From contig OZ029913.1 of the NCBI GenBank assembly GCA_964023275.1, positions 51,591,509 through 51,655,508 of the forward strand: a DNA stretch of 64,000 bases, given 5' to 3'. The notes below the pieces were generated by a model, which was not told the DNA's origin, made no database searches, and worked only from the letters and a program-made list of their open reading frames with translations. Position numbers and translations under genes: made by a program. Positions within the stretch are counted from its first letter, which is position 1. Every line of letters begins with the position of its first letter. This DNA comes from Norana najaformis. Its lineage: Eukaryota > Annelida > Clitellata > Crassiclitellata > Hormogastridae. This document shows, piece after piece, positions 24,702 through 36,143 of this stretch.

Positions 24702-27700
24702 TTCACATACATGCGGAAGAATGAATGAACCAAATGGACTGATTTTTAGCCTCGTTACGCTCCATTGAGAAAGTTATTGAATTGGTACAGAAAGATAGTC
24801 CTACAGATGATTTACACGGCTGTAGCAGATGCATATATTCTCTACAAGAAGCTTGGAGGAACTAGGTGCCAGAATATTGTTCGGCCTCGGCTGTGAAGCC
24901 AAGATCGATACATATATATATATATACACAGACGTGTATACACGTCCATCTGGTATCAACTGTCTAGGCAGTTCCCAGCGTCCCAGTAATAAATCCTGCT
25001 GTTTAGGAGTAATAGTGGACATGTTCTGTCACCTACTAAATGCATATATGATTATTTTGGACACTCTCTAGGGCCTGGTATATCACATATATGCCGAAGA
25101 CTGAATGTACCATGTGTAGTACTATGATTCAAACAGTATCACACTGAACGTGATCTCTAGACGTCCTACAGTGAGATAGTAAGATAAACAGATAAAAAGG
25201 AATAGTTATTTTTGAATCTGTGAACAAAAGGATGTCAAAGAAGAATAAAAACAGTCGTGTTAACACGTCCCTCGCGTGTTCTGTGTTTTTTGGCCTATGT
25301 TTGCCGTGCCTATATAAAAATTGGCACGCTGCCAGTGTGTTAATAAAACTATAGAAAAAGCCTTTGAACCACATTGCATAATTTTAACAGCAGGAATGCT
25401 TTTGATTCGTGTCAGATCTGCCATGTACAAAAAGCCAACAGATGCAAACAAATGATATAGGTTTGTTCGAAACTTAATTTTAAGCAAATTTAATGTTTAG
25501 ACTTAACTCTGTCTTTGGTGGCTGGGAAGATATTTGAGTTTTGATAAAGAGGTGAAATACAGACGGTGCCTAAAATGGGGCTGTGGGAAGAACAATGGCA
25601 AAATACGTGACATTCAACAGGGTAACAACTACTCGTGTATAGTAGTGTTGTAGCTTGTTAAGTTAACGTAGTTACTGGCTTTATATTCTGGTTTGTATTC
25701 AACTGTAGGACGATATGAAGACCAAACTGAACGTAGGAGATCAAAAAAGTGATGATGCAAATCAAGGTAAAATTAATGAAAATTTTCCAGTTGTTTTTCT
25801 TATTACATTATAAAATGTTTGGTTTCTCTCTCCTGGCTTTGTGTTGTAGTATATTTAAATCTTGACTTCTCTACCTTTTTACGTGCTTGTGACTGTCCTT
25901 CCTCTTCTGTGTCCATATGTGGTAAGGTAATGTATAAAATAATCACCAATATATTGCACGTGATTATCGACGATAGTCCCCTGGAATGTGTTCCAGATCG
26001 CTTGGCTGAAGTTCAAGCATAGCAGCCAGAAACAATCACAGTACTAGGAGAGCTTTAAAGGTTGTATTGCTGTGCAGTATCAGTTGCACTGGATGTTACT
26101 AGGATTTTGACCCAAGACATGGGTGAATAACTACTTGGCAATCAGCTGAAATGTCACCTTGAGGTTTATGTTCTTAAGATTGTGTTTTATTTTTAGATGG
26201 TAACATCCAAGGAATTCCAGAGTTTTGGCTGAGAATATTCAAGAATGTTGATATTCTTTCTGACATGCTTGGTGTAAGACTTTTTGCAGCATTACATTCA
26301 AAGTCTGTCACTAGAGAGGGAGATTTTCAAAATCTTTTAGGCTTATGGCAACATTAGTGATGGGTTCAACTGTTGTTGCTAATATTTAATCATGTTTTAG
26401 GAGGATGCATATGAACAAATTCACTTGTCCCTTTTTAGTTACACAGCCATGGCTGATAAGGATTTATTTTCAATCTTCATGTAAGTTGGGGTGGTACTCT
26501 TGTCTGCATTTAAAACTGTTGAGCAACTTTTGGAATTTAGAGACATAAAATATCCATATGAGTAACACTTTTAGGTGTATCAACAAGTCAAATGAATTAT
26601 GGTTACTTGTTATGATAATTTTCTTGTCAAGGTACATAAATATGTAATTTGTCATAATGGTTGGGCAAGTGCTTGACAAGTGTTTTTATCAAGGGTTGTC
26701 AAGTTAAATGCTGCTTAGATTACACATTGCACAATTGTCATCCCCTCCAATGCTTTGCAGTTTTTGTCATTTTGATAATTGTTTGTATGAGATAACATTG
26801 AAAACAATTTAAGCTTTTGTTTTACTTTTGTGGTGAAATTTTTTATTCAGTTTTTTGCTGAAATATATTTTATTACACCTCCTTCATTGTTGATATGCTT
26901 AAATTTGAACTTGCACAAACGATGTGTTATAGAATGCTGTTGGTCTGTGTTAAAGGAGCAAGACGAACCGATACTTAGACACCTTCAGGACATCAGAGTG
27001 AAGCTGCTTAACGACAAGACGCCGGTACAGCAAATAAGAAACATGAATCCTGGATTTTCTGTTAACTCATCTTGAGTTGCTACTTTGGGGTTATTAGGTT
27101 AAGTGGCAGATACGGTCGTTCATTCTGGTAGGCTGCCAGATAACGACCCGAATGTGGCTTAAATTTTTATGTGCCATCGGTTGATACCTTTTGCATTAGA
27201 CACTGGTGCTGTAGAAGTTTCTAATTAATAATAATTAATAATAATGATATTTGTTAGTCAGTGAGATGCAGACATGATTAGAATAACTGATAGTAAATAA
27301 AGTACACTGATCATCATTGGATTCATTCTAGTACAAACCTGAGTAGCATTTAGAATGAGTCACAACCAAAAACTTGTATGTTGGCAAAAACACTGCCAGA
27401 TTCCTCTGCTGTTGCAAAAATGGTTCCCAACATGCATTCCCAGTTGGGCAAGTTGGTGTGTTCACTGTATTTTGTTATGACAAAGTAATGTTATGCTCGG
27501 GTGCAAATTACAATCAGAATTTTGCAGAATCCAGTTTTTTGGTTTTGTATTTTAGTCAATGCTTTTGATTGAAGCTTTCTTCAACCTACTGTTTTCTGTT
27601 CATGGCAGGGATTTCTTCTGGAATTTGTCTTTTCTCCGAATGATTATTTCACCAACACTGTTCTTACGAAGGAGTACACTCTGAGTTTGGATCCAGACAA

Positions 27701-30700
27701 GGAAGACCTTCTGTCGTATGAAGGGCCAGAGATTATCAAGAGTACAGGGTACAAATAAGTATTAATAATAAGTAATGAGTATTATATAGATACTTAACAG
27801 TTTTTCTCTTTTGTTATTGGTAATGATTATGTGCTAAATCTTGGTATTTTGTTCTTGTTTTAAGTGCTTCACAATTTTAGCTAGTTTGCACTTTTGTGTA
27901 ACTGAACTGAGAAAAGTGAAGTAAAAAATGGGATATGCTGACTAAGTGCCCATGAAAAAGCCAGTTTCTTCCCATAGGAAAGTGTTTAGGTTTGTTGTGA
28001 GGTGCTTTGCTTCCTTAAATATACCATATTATCTCGGGTATAATGTGAAAGTGAACAAAATATGATTGTTCATGTCGGATGAGTGAATATAGATCTTGAA
28101 ATTAAGTCAACATTTCGTGTTATCCAATTTTTTATTGCATTTTCTTCTGCAGGACAAACAACTTTTGTGACTTTAGGCAATATTTTCATGTTACGGTTTC
28201 GTGTTAAGGGAACAAATTTGCATTTAAAACTACTTTTACACAAACTAAGTATCCTGTGTGTGTCAACCAATATTTTGTGTTTAATGTTTTCATGTTAAGT
28301 GTTTTATACTATATCTTTGAGACTCTGTTTGTAAAAGTGTCTGTCAAAGATCCTTAAAGAACCTCTGTCTGTCGAAGAATCTCTCTATATATCGATCTCT
28401 CTATCAATTTATCTCTATATCTATTTACCTATGTTTATAATGCAGGTGTTAGTAATACTGAGTAGACAAAATATCCACGAAACATCCATTTCTTTTACAT
28501 GTGTGCAATTGATTATAGAAAGAGTCTGTCTATCATCCAGGTGAACAGCTGACTGGAATTAATCTCTTCCTTCTGTCATGCTGGTGTATGATTGATTGAA
28601 ATAAACCTTTGCCTTGCAGGTGTACGATTGACTGGAAAGAAGGAAAAAATGTGACTGTCAAGAAATTGCAGAAGATTCAGCGTCGCAAGGGACAGGAAGC
28701 AAAGAGGACTCTGACGAAGATTGTTCGGGCGCATTCCTTCTTTAACTTCTTCAATCCGCCACAGGGTTAGTCAAAAATAGAACACCAGCTTTGATTTTTT
28801 CTTGTTGCTGGAGGTTTGCTCTTCTCTTGGGGTCAGTATGAGGTCGTTGCATGTCCTGCTGTAAATGGCAAAAGAATGATGACAGGAGGTCAATGATTTT
28901 TTGGCAAAAATGTCAGTAGCTGGTCCATTTTCACAGAACATTTTAAGAACCCCTCAGGGGCACTGAGCACAGGGCTGTGTATCGTATGAGTGGCAATTTG
29001 AGTTAGAAGTTACTTGCAATGGATGTCTTGTGTGTATTACGGTAATGACACTATAGAAGTTTCATGTTAGGCTAGATCAGCCACTGATACCAATAGTAGC
29101 ATTGAATGTGGTTGACTTTTTGGTCACATCCAGTTGATATTATTTAGCATATGTTGCTGATTAAAGGTTAGTATAAGTTAGGCTTTTTTAATGGTTTAAC
29201 ATGTTGTCATTTTGTTTTAACAGTTCCAGAAGGAGAAGAACCTGTAAGTGTATGCTTTGACTGATTTACTTAAGATTCTCATTGTTTGTATCAGTATATA
29301 GAAGTATTGATTTATTAGTTTATCTTAAAAATTGTTGATTTGGTATGTGGGTTTATGATAATGGTCTCAGAATGTGTGTGGTGTAAATTGTACTACATAT
29401 TAAGTATTTTTTACACATATCTTAAAACTTTGGCCTACTGTCAGTGTTGATACTAGGCACGAAGAAAATTTTACTGCATATGTGGAATAGCCTCCTTTGC
29501 AGTTTGCTAGCTGAAACACAATGTTTAACGAAATTGTGACTTGTGGGTTGAAAAAGGTTTTTTGGTACTTTGTAATTTCAATCACTTTCTGCTGTTTCCC
29601 TTGAAAACTTACATACAGGCCACTGGGCTAATTTGTACCAAAACTTAGAAGTACTAATACAGCTGAAAAAAGACTGATACATTTCTTGCACAGGACGAGG
29701 ACACGGACGAGTTGCTGTCAGCAGACTATGAAGTTGGACACTTCTTGCGAGATCGAGTTGTTCCGAAGGCTGTCCTTTATTTCACTGGGGAAGCCTTGGA
29801 AGAAGAAGACGAAGATGAGGTAACGGCTCTTAATGCATTTATGATGTGGCTGCACTTAATTATAATTAAGTGAGAATGTTAAATGCACTGGATTGTTTGC
29901 TTGTGTGAGAGTATATTGGTACTGATACCAATAGCTGATGGAGTCGGCATCAGTAACTGTTAAGTTTTACAGGGAAGGCTTGCTTATGCACTTCAGTATG
30001 TGCACTGGTTATTGGTTTCACAGTCAGCTGAGTGGTGATGCATATGTGGATGATGGGTGGCAGATCACTAACAACAATTCTTTCATCGCTTCAACTTGGG
30101 CTCAGATCTAGTGTGTCATTTGGAAGCAACAGAACTTTTGCTTTTAAGCAGATGTAACCTGTAAGAAGCAACTGCTGCTGTCAGTTTTGCAGATCAGTTG
30201 AAAATCCTTCAACACTGAACAACGCCACTAAGGACTACTGTTGATAGAGGCATCTAACAAATGGGCATTATACATACTTCTGTACTTTTGCTGCTATATA
30301 TATATATATATATATTCTTTGCTTTAATGTTAGTTTTAAATGTGATATTTGTAGTATGATGATGAAGAGGGAGAGGAGGTAATTATAGATCACACGGTAA
30401 TTAACCTGTTATTTTTACTAACCACTAACACGCTAACACCTTGACCATAATGGGATTTGAATGTTTCTGGAAAACATTTGTCTGAGCAGAAAAACCTATT
30501 TTCCAGATGAGTCCATATAAAGCCCCAGAATGGCTTCATTCTAGTTAGTTAAAGGGAGTTTAGCAGTATGCATGTTTTACAAGCTTGGCTATTTACCATG
30601 CTTTTGCATGCCAAAAATTAATCTTTGGTGCCATTAATTATTCCTTTTATTATTTTTTCCCACAATTTCAGTTTGGCTTCTTCTTGCTTTTATTTCTGGG

Positions 30701-32151
30701 CAAATTAATTATTAAAGAACATTGAAGAAATTAAATTTATGTCAGACATTTTTCTGCCTTAAGAATTGAATCCCAAGGATTGATTTATGCATTCTTTTTG
30801 AGTTCTGGTCAGTCAAATCCCATTTTGTTCAACAACTAACTGTCTTGGGTTGATCAGTTAAAGTTATAGTAGCTTCTTGAAGGGTTTTGTACAATTGGTT
30901 GCTTACAGTATATTAATTGTATTAAAAAGTGGAGGAAATGCCCTTTTATACCAAAGTTATTTAAGAAGTATTGTTCTCATGTTGAAACTGCCTTTCACTT
31001 TTATAAAAGAATTCAGAATATTGCTGTGTCGTACAAAACGTTGGTTGATGCTGAATCCACATTACCATCTAAATTCTTTGGATTCATTTTAGTGTCCTTT
31101 AGTTTCCTGACACTTTTTGGTTAGTCCTAGACTTGATTATTGCAATTTGGTTTTTATGAAACCACCTTTCTGCTTAAGTTTCCAGCACCTGGAAAACGAC
31201 TGAGCTTATCTCTTACCTGATAAGTTTTTTAATAAAGTCTCGCTGTCTTCTTTGTCTTCTATGCTTGTATTTTATTTGGCCTTATTTTGCATCTTATTTT
31301 GCATCTAATTAACTTACAAATTAAAAATTTCTCTGCCAGTTCTTTAAAATTCTCTGCCAATTCTTTCTTACTGATGCATGTACTCTGGAAGCACCTCATA
31401 AATTTTCACGAAAGGAACCTTGTTACTACTGGTTGTATTTTCTTCTTCAATGTGTATTCATACCTAGGTTGAACTCTAGATTTACTGAATAGATTTGGAG
31501 GCTTTGGCCATAGAATTTTATTAGGCAGTTTTGATCTTTGGATGCAGAATTCGAGAACATACTGATTTGTATTTTTTTTAAATTTTACATTGTGTAATTT
31601 AACAATCATTATCATGATTGCTACACGTGTTTGATTGTTTATAATTTTTACTGTTGGCTGTTTAATTGTTATTAGAAAGTTATTATCTGCAAAAATTTAT
31701 CTCTGTAGTTAGTTGGAGTTAAGTTAATGTACCGTAAAGCATAACCATCTTAGACTTCTAAATGAATGCTGGTTGTTTCTACGACTCTGAGGCTTTTTAC
31801 AGCTATTTCTTTAAGTGTCTTGCTAGGGTATGATGGGATAGCTAGCGTGTTACTGTATTTCTCAGTTCTGAACATGGCCATCTTTTCACTAAACCCATTT
31901 CACAGTTTTTGAAATTATTATGCTGAGCTATTTCGTTTTTCTTTTTTCCACAGTCTTGAAATATGTAGGTCTTTCGTAGCTAAACTGGTTAATGGAGATC
32001 TTAGTTGAATGGAAACTAGGCTTCTATCAAGTGTCAGTTTTCTGCCAATGGAAGTTGCAATATTGAACTTGTTATTTTTTTTTGACAGCATGACAGCGAG
32101 GAGGGAGGCGGTGATTCAGATGATGGAAGTGATCAGGATCCGTCGCAGTAA
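18821..32151 (+). CDS. NAP1L: Nucleosome assembly protein 1 (NAP1-like), complete, 14 coding exons
   Basis: Histone chaperone that binds H2A-H2B (and H3-H4), aids nucleosome assembly and shuttles between cytoplasm and nucleus. Coding exons: 18821-18840, 20272-20300, 21270-21351, 21736-21877, 23500-23583, 25709-25766, 26197-26273, 26956-27024, 27609-27748, 28620-28765, 29224-29243, 29694-29819, 30355-30378, 32089-32151; all borders are GT-AG. They join in one frame of 359 residues (human NAP1L1 has 391). Seen in order: LPIVVKRRLKALKKLQ leading into the long dimerisation helix (about 45-90), IPEFWLRIFKNVDILSDM (about 143-160), EQDEPILRHLQDIRVK, LLEFVFSPNDYFTN, CTIDWKEGKNVTVKKLQ, SFFNFFNPPQ, VLYFTGEALEEEDEDE, then an acidic tail of Asp, Glu, Gly and Ser ending DPSQ. 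ATG is set by the acceptor at 18806-18807 and the short MADNAQQ start. Introns hold a piggyBac-like element and (TA)n runs. The gene is convergent with Brachyury. No defect seen. Confidence 0.95.
24262..25343. mobile_element. piggyBac-like non-autonomous element in a NAP1 intron
   Basis: Bounded by TTAA at 24262-24265 and 25340-25343. The outer ends are inverted: left TTAACACGCTGGACGCG, right (reverse complement) TTAACACACTGGCAGCG. Just inside, both ends carry GCGAGGGACGTGTTAACAC. TTAA target sites and ends of TTAACAC type are the piggyBac pattern. There is no transposase frame. The interior holds three related blocks (starting about 24280, 24535 and 24930), each with an ACACGTCC motif, GTAATAATAGTG-like text, ATTTTGGACACTCT and a (TA)n run. 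It lies between coding exons 5 and 6 of NAP1 and should be spliced out. Confidence 0.75.
24648..24696. repeat. (TA)n microsatellite
   Basis: About 24 TA units inside the piggyBac-like element; shorter (TA)n runs sit at the equivalent positions of the other internal blocks (about 24466-24481 and 24912-24925). Confidence 0.95.
30294..30314. repeat. Short (TA)n run in a NAP1 intron
   Basis: About ten TA units, some 40 bases before the acceptor of the 24-nt acidic exon at 30355. Confidence 0.9.
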
Positions 32152-32383
32152 TTCTTTCCGTTGCTAGGTATATCTGACGCTCTGTTTGCACAGACGCTGG
32201 GGGGACTGCCCTCTCGAGAACGCTGACTTCTAATCAATCTCTCAGTTCGTGTTTTCACTGACTAGTGTTAATGTGTTCAACATTTCGTTGCAACGGTGTT
32301 AATGTTTCCAGTTTTGAATGTTACTTGTATTAAAAACTAATTTCCTGCTGTTTTTAATCTTTCAAGTTGTCCAGATTTGAATG

Positions 32384-32389
32384 AATAAA
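32384..32389 (+). promoter_or_regulatory. Candidate poly(A) signal of NAP1
   Basis: AATAAA 233 bases after the NAP1 stop codon, in AT-rich sequence. It gives a short 3' untranslated region; other signals further on are possible. Confidence 0.55.
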
Positions 32390-32409
32390 GAAAATAAGCA
32401 TTTGCTTTG

Positions 32410-35400
32410 TGCTTCTTGTCACAGTGTAATTGAAAACTTTTCCAAACATGTACTGATAAAATTTCTGGTATGTGTTTTGGCTAATTGCCTAACAGTTGAG
32501 GACAGAGAAATAATTAATTTGGGAACTGCTTTCATCCAAGCCATTAAGACAATTTGGTACATGTTGAAAAATAGTCCCTATAGGGTGCATTTCCTGTTAA
32601 TTAATAAGTGAACTGCAGTTGAAGCAGTAAGTTTAGTGCTTTGGCCTCTGGTATTGGCCTTTTTTACCCCAGTCTCAACTTATTTTGCATCATTTGCAGA
32701 TTCTCTGAATGCTTGGTGATTATTGTAGGATAAAGTTTTTTGTGGTCAGTGTAGTAGTTTTTATCAATGGTGCTCAGTAGATTTGTGGTGAAACGCTGGT
32801 GAAATTGCTAGAATATAAGCACATGCTTAACTGATGTGCATGGCTGCTGCCTAGGTAGAACAGTAATGCAGATTTATTTTAGGCGAAATATTTTTACATT
32901 AAAACCTGTTGGTGATTAGCAAATATTACTGTTATGCAGAGACATGTTTGTAAGTTACTGCTGGCATGGAAAAGTGGCAGTTTATGATGTGTCAGAGCTT
33001 TCACCAAAGTGGTAATATCTATGTGTGTGAATCTTGAGCTTTCAATAGGTGCTTGCTTGATAAAATTTTGTCCACGATTTAGAACTTGCTTCTGTGCGTT
33101 GTGTCAAAGCATTCTATTTTTGTTATATATATTTAAATTGGTGATTTTGTTGCATCCTAAGTGTCCTTGTTTTTCTGCTGTCTTCTCGAAGTCCTCGATT
33201 ATGTATTGTGTTTTGTGCCAACTGAGTCTTTATTTTCTTACAGCAACAATTTTATTTTTCCTCCAGCTGTTACAAAACCACTCGTGTTTAACAGTTTCTG
33301 TTTTTGGGAGTTCTACTGAGATTATCTGAGAAGTGGTGTTATATAACTTATGTAGCATTGCTGTTAATTTCTTCTGACCTGTCAGTAAGACATTAGTGAT
33401 GTGGTTGAAAGTCTATTAAAGATTTGACCTTAAAATTTTGCAGTTGACGCCAGTTAGGTTAATGTTTTTTGTTTATCAGTATTCAGACTCTCTTCACTTA
33501 TAATTTCAACGTGATTACCTCCTATGAAGCCTTTCAAATATTGTTCGTAAATAATTTAAACTGATTAATATGCCCAGCGAGACTAGAAGACGAAAAAGCA
33601 GTTTGGCAAGTGAAATTAAGGAATTGTGCAAGGGAGAGGATTAGAAATAGAACAGAGCAGATAATACTTGACTGGGCAGAATACAATATAACTTTTAGTC
33701 AGACGAGTCTTGTAAGGTTAAATGGTATAAACATCTTTACTTGTAGTGGCCAAAACAAGGATTATGTTGATGCAGTTTTATGGTTTCATAACTGTGATCA
33801 TACAATAGTTTTTAATTATTATTTTCTGTTGATTTCATTCTTTTATCATTAGCATATCTCACTGTGTTTGTTGTCAGCGTGAGGAGTTGTGTAATTGATG
33901 TCTTCACTGGCTTCTTCATCCAACCATCCATTTTTTCAGGAACTCTTGTTGAACAGGTGCTTTTGCTGATAGCATTTGAGTTGCTAGTTTATGTGTGGTT
34001 ATCTGTGTTTCTGTGACACAGTAACCAAGATATCAATTGGCTTTGTCCAGTCTTGGCTTTGGTAACTAGTTTCTGTTTCCATGGAATATTTCTCAGTGAC
34101 TGTGAATCTATAGCATCACAGAATTTGGACAACTTAACTGTCTTTAGCTGTGGTTGTATTTCCGCCAGATAGTTTCCAGAGCTCTTGTGTTTCTACCAAT
34201 ATAACCAGGTTTGCAGTGAGTTATGGCTGTGGTGACCATTTAAATTGGACTGCTTTCACATTATTAAATGATTGTACCAGTTTAAACTGCAGGGAGTGGT
34301 GCAAAAGTTCAAAAATTGGATAGAATTTTGAGTTAAACTACGCAAACTGCAGCTTTATGTATAATCTCACTAAAATTACCTTTTCTGCATTAATTTTTCT
34401 CTAACTTAATTGGTTTTCCTGTTCAAACATCGGCTCAGTTTCTTTGCATTATCATTTTGGTGTGTAGGCATTGGTCGGAATCTGTGTTTTTATGCTGGGG
34501 TGTTAGAATGTTAATTTGGCATTGTGATCAGTTTATCTGTTTGTTGTAGTTTTGTTACAGTGCATTTGCCGTTGATTTTTAGTTTGGTCTGTGTGTTATC
34601 CTAGTCTACCAGGCATCAGTCATTCCATGGACTGATGCCACTTCTTTAGAACGGGATTCTATGAAGTCCGTTTTAATGGAATAAGCACTCATTTGGAATT
34701 TATTTGTGGCATCTGTTTGGGAGCCATTTGTCAACACTGGTGTATGCAGGTGGTCGAGATGTAGTGTGAAACTAAAGTGCTGTTTGTGTTAACGGAATTT
34801 CAAGTGTATTATGCTGTTGCTTTCATATGACCTGATTAGTACAGTAAGCAAATAAGATAGCATGCAGAAGGATAATTCATTTTGTCTGTGTTGAATAAGT
34901 ATAATGCTATTGGCTGCACTCATTGGATTTGCTACCAGTCTGTGAGGAGGAGGAGGAAAATACAAAATTTGTGTTTCACCAGTGAAGCTACTCGAACATG
35001 AGAGTCATAAAAATACAAGTTTCTGGCGCTTTGCTTCACGGTTTCTGGCTTAAAATCGAAATGTTCTTGGCAAAGGTAGTTGCATAGTCATGCAGTCGAT
35101 TCATTTGGCATTAACCTGCTATGGTGCTCTATCTTTTAGCCGAGTCCAGTATTTACAACTGAAAAATGTAGCAGCAAACCAGTCATCAATGCCTCCTAGT
35201 CTAGAGCCTAGAAGCAGTGGAAAATTTGCTTTTTACCTTTGTTTTGCAGAAATAAAAGTGTCATGTCATCTGTGTGTAGTTCTGAGCATTATTGGTACTT
35301 GAAAGCTTGGTCTTTAAAGGTCATTGTCGTAAGGCAGATCCGTGACTCGTATTTTGGCTTACTGTGCTACATGTTGTTTGTGTATATGTATTTGCTTTTA

Positions 35401-35480
35401 TATTGTTGAGGCTCCTCAACATTTGATGCAATTAACATGATTACAGTTCTCGACTCACTTCTTTGTTCAAGGAGTATCTA
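32410..35480. other. Convergent intergenic region between NAP1 and Brachyury
   Basis: T-rich on the plus strand, short frames only, no repeat family recognised. It may include long 3' untranslated sequence of NAP1. No RNA gene or coding exon could be supported. Confidence 0.45.
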
Positions 35481-35481
35481 G

Positions 35482-35531
35482 TTTATTGCAGTAACTCACT
35501 GCTCAAATGGGAATATTGTTTCAAATTTATT
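35482..35531 (-). promoter_or_regulatory. Candidate poly(A) signals of Brachyury
   Basis: AATAAA on the minus strand at 35482-35487 and 35526-35531, some 610-660 bases past the Brachyury stop. Either could end the transcript; none is proven. Confidence 0.35.
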
Positions 35532-36143
35532 GAGCACATCTAAAAGCTACAGGTTATGACAATGGGAAAAGAATAATTGATGATATTTTGACATTTCACA
35601 GCACATTGACCTGCCCATAGCAAACTGTTAAAGTTAAAGTACAGGCAGGGCAGAACAGTTGGAAGTGATGTGGTGCTTGTATGGGGTTAAAGACATATGC
35701 AAAAAATGATCTATTTTGGACCCTTTCGGCCCCTTATCCGCATTTGTGGATATCCACACTCTAGCAGAACTATCCAGCAAAGGTACTTTTAAAGCACAGC
35801 TGTACTGAAAAAACGTGTCTTTACCAAATTTAGAAGCTATGTCTGCACTGAGTATAATCTCCATTGTCTTCATTAGGGTGACCCCTCTCCCTCTGTGGAC
35901 ACTTTTACTGGACAACCCAAACCTCATTTCCAATCAGACAACCATAAAGAATGGATATTCTCCAGTCTGCTGATTATCCTTAGCGGATGTTGGGGAAATT
36001 AGGACAGAAACTTTACTGAACTTAATTTCTGTTTTGTCTAAAATCAGTATTGAGCCCAACCAGGCACCGCTTATTATTAAGTGTAATTAGCAAAACTGAA
36101 GAGACAGTGCAGCCCCTCAAGACTTAACTGAGTGCACGTTTTC

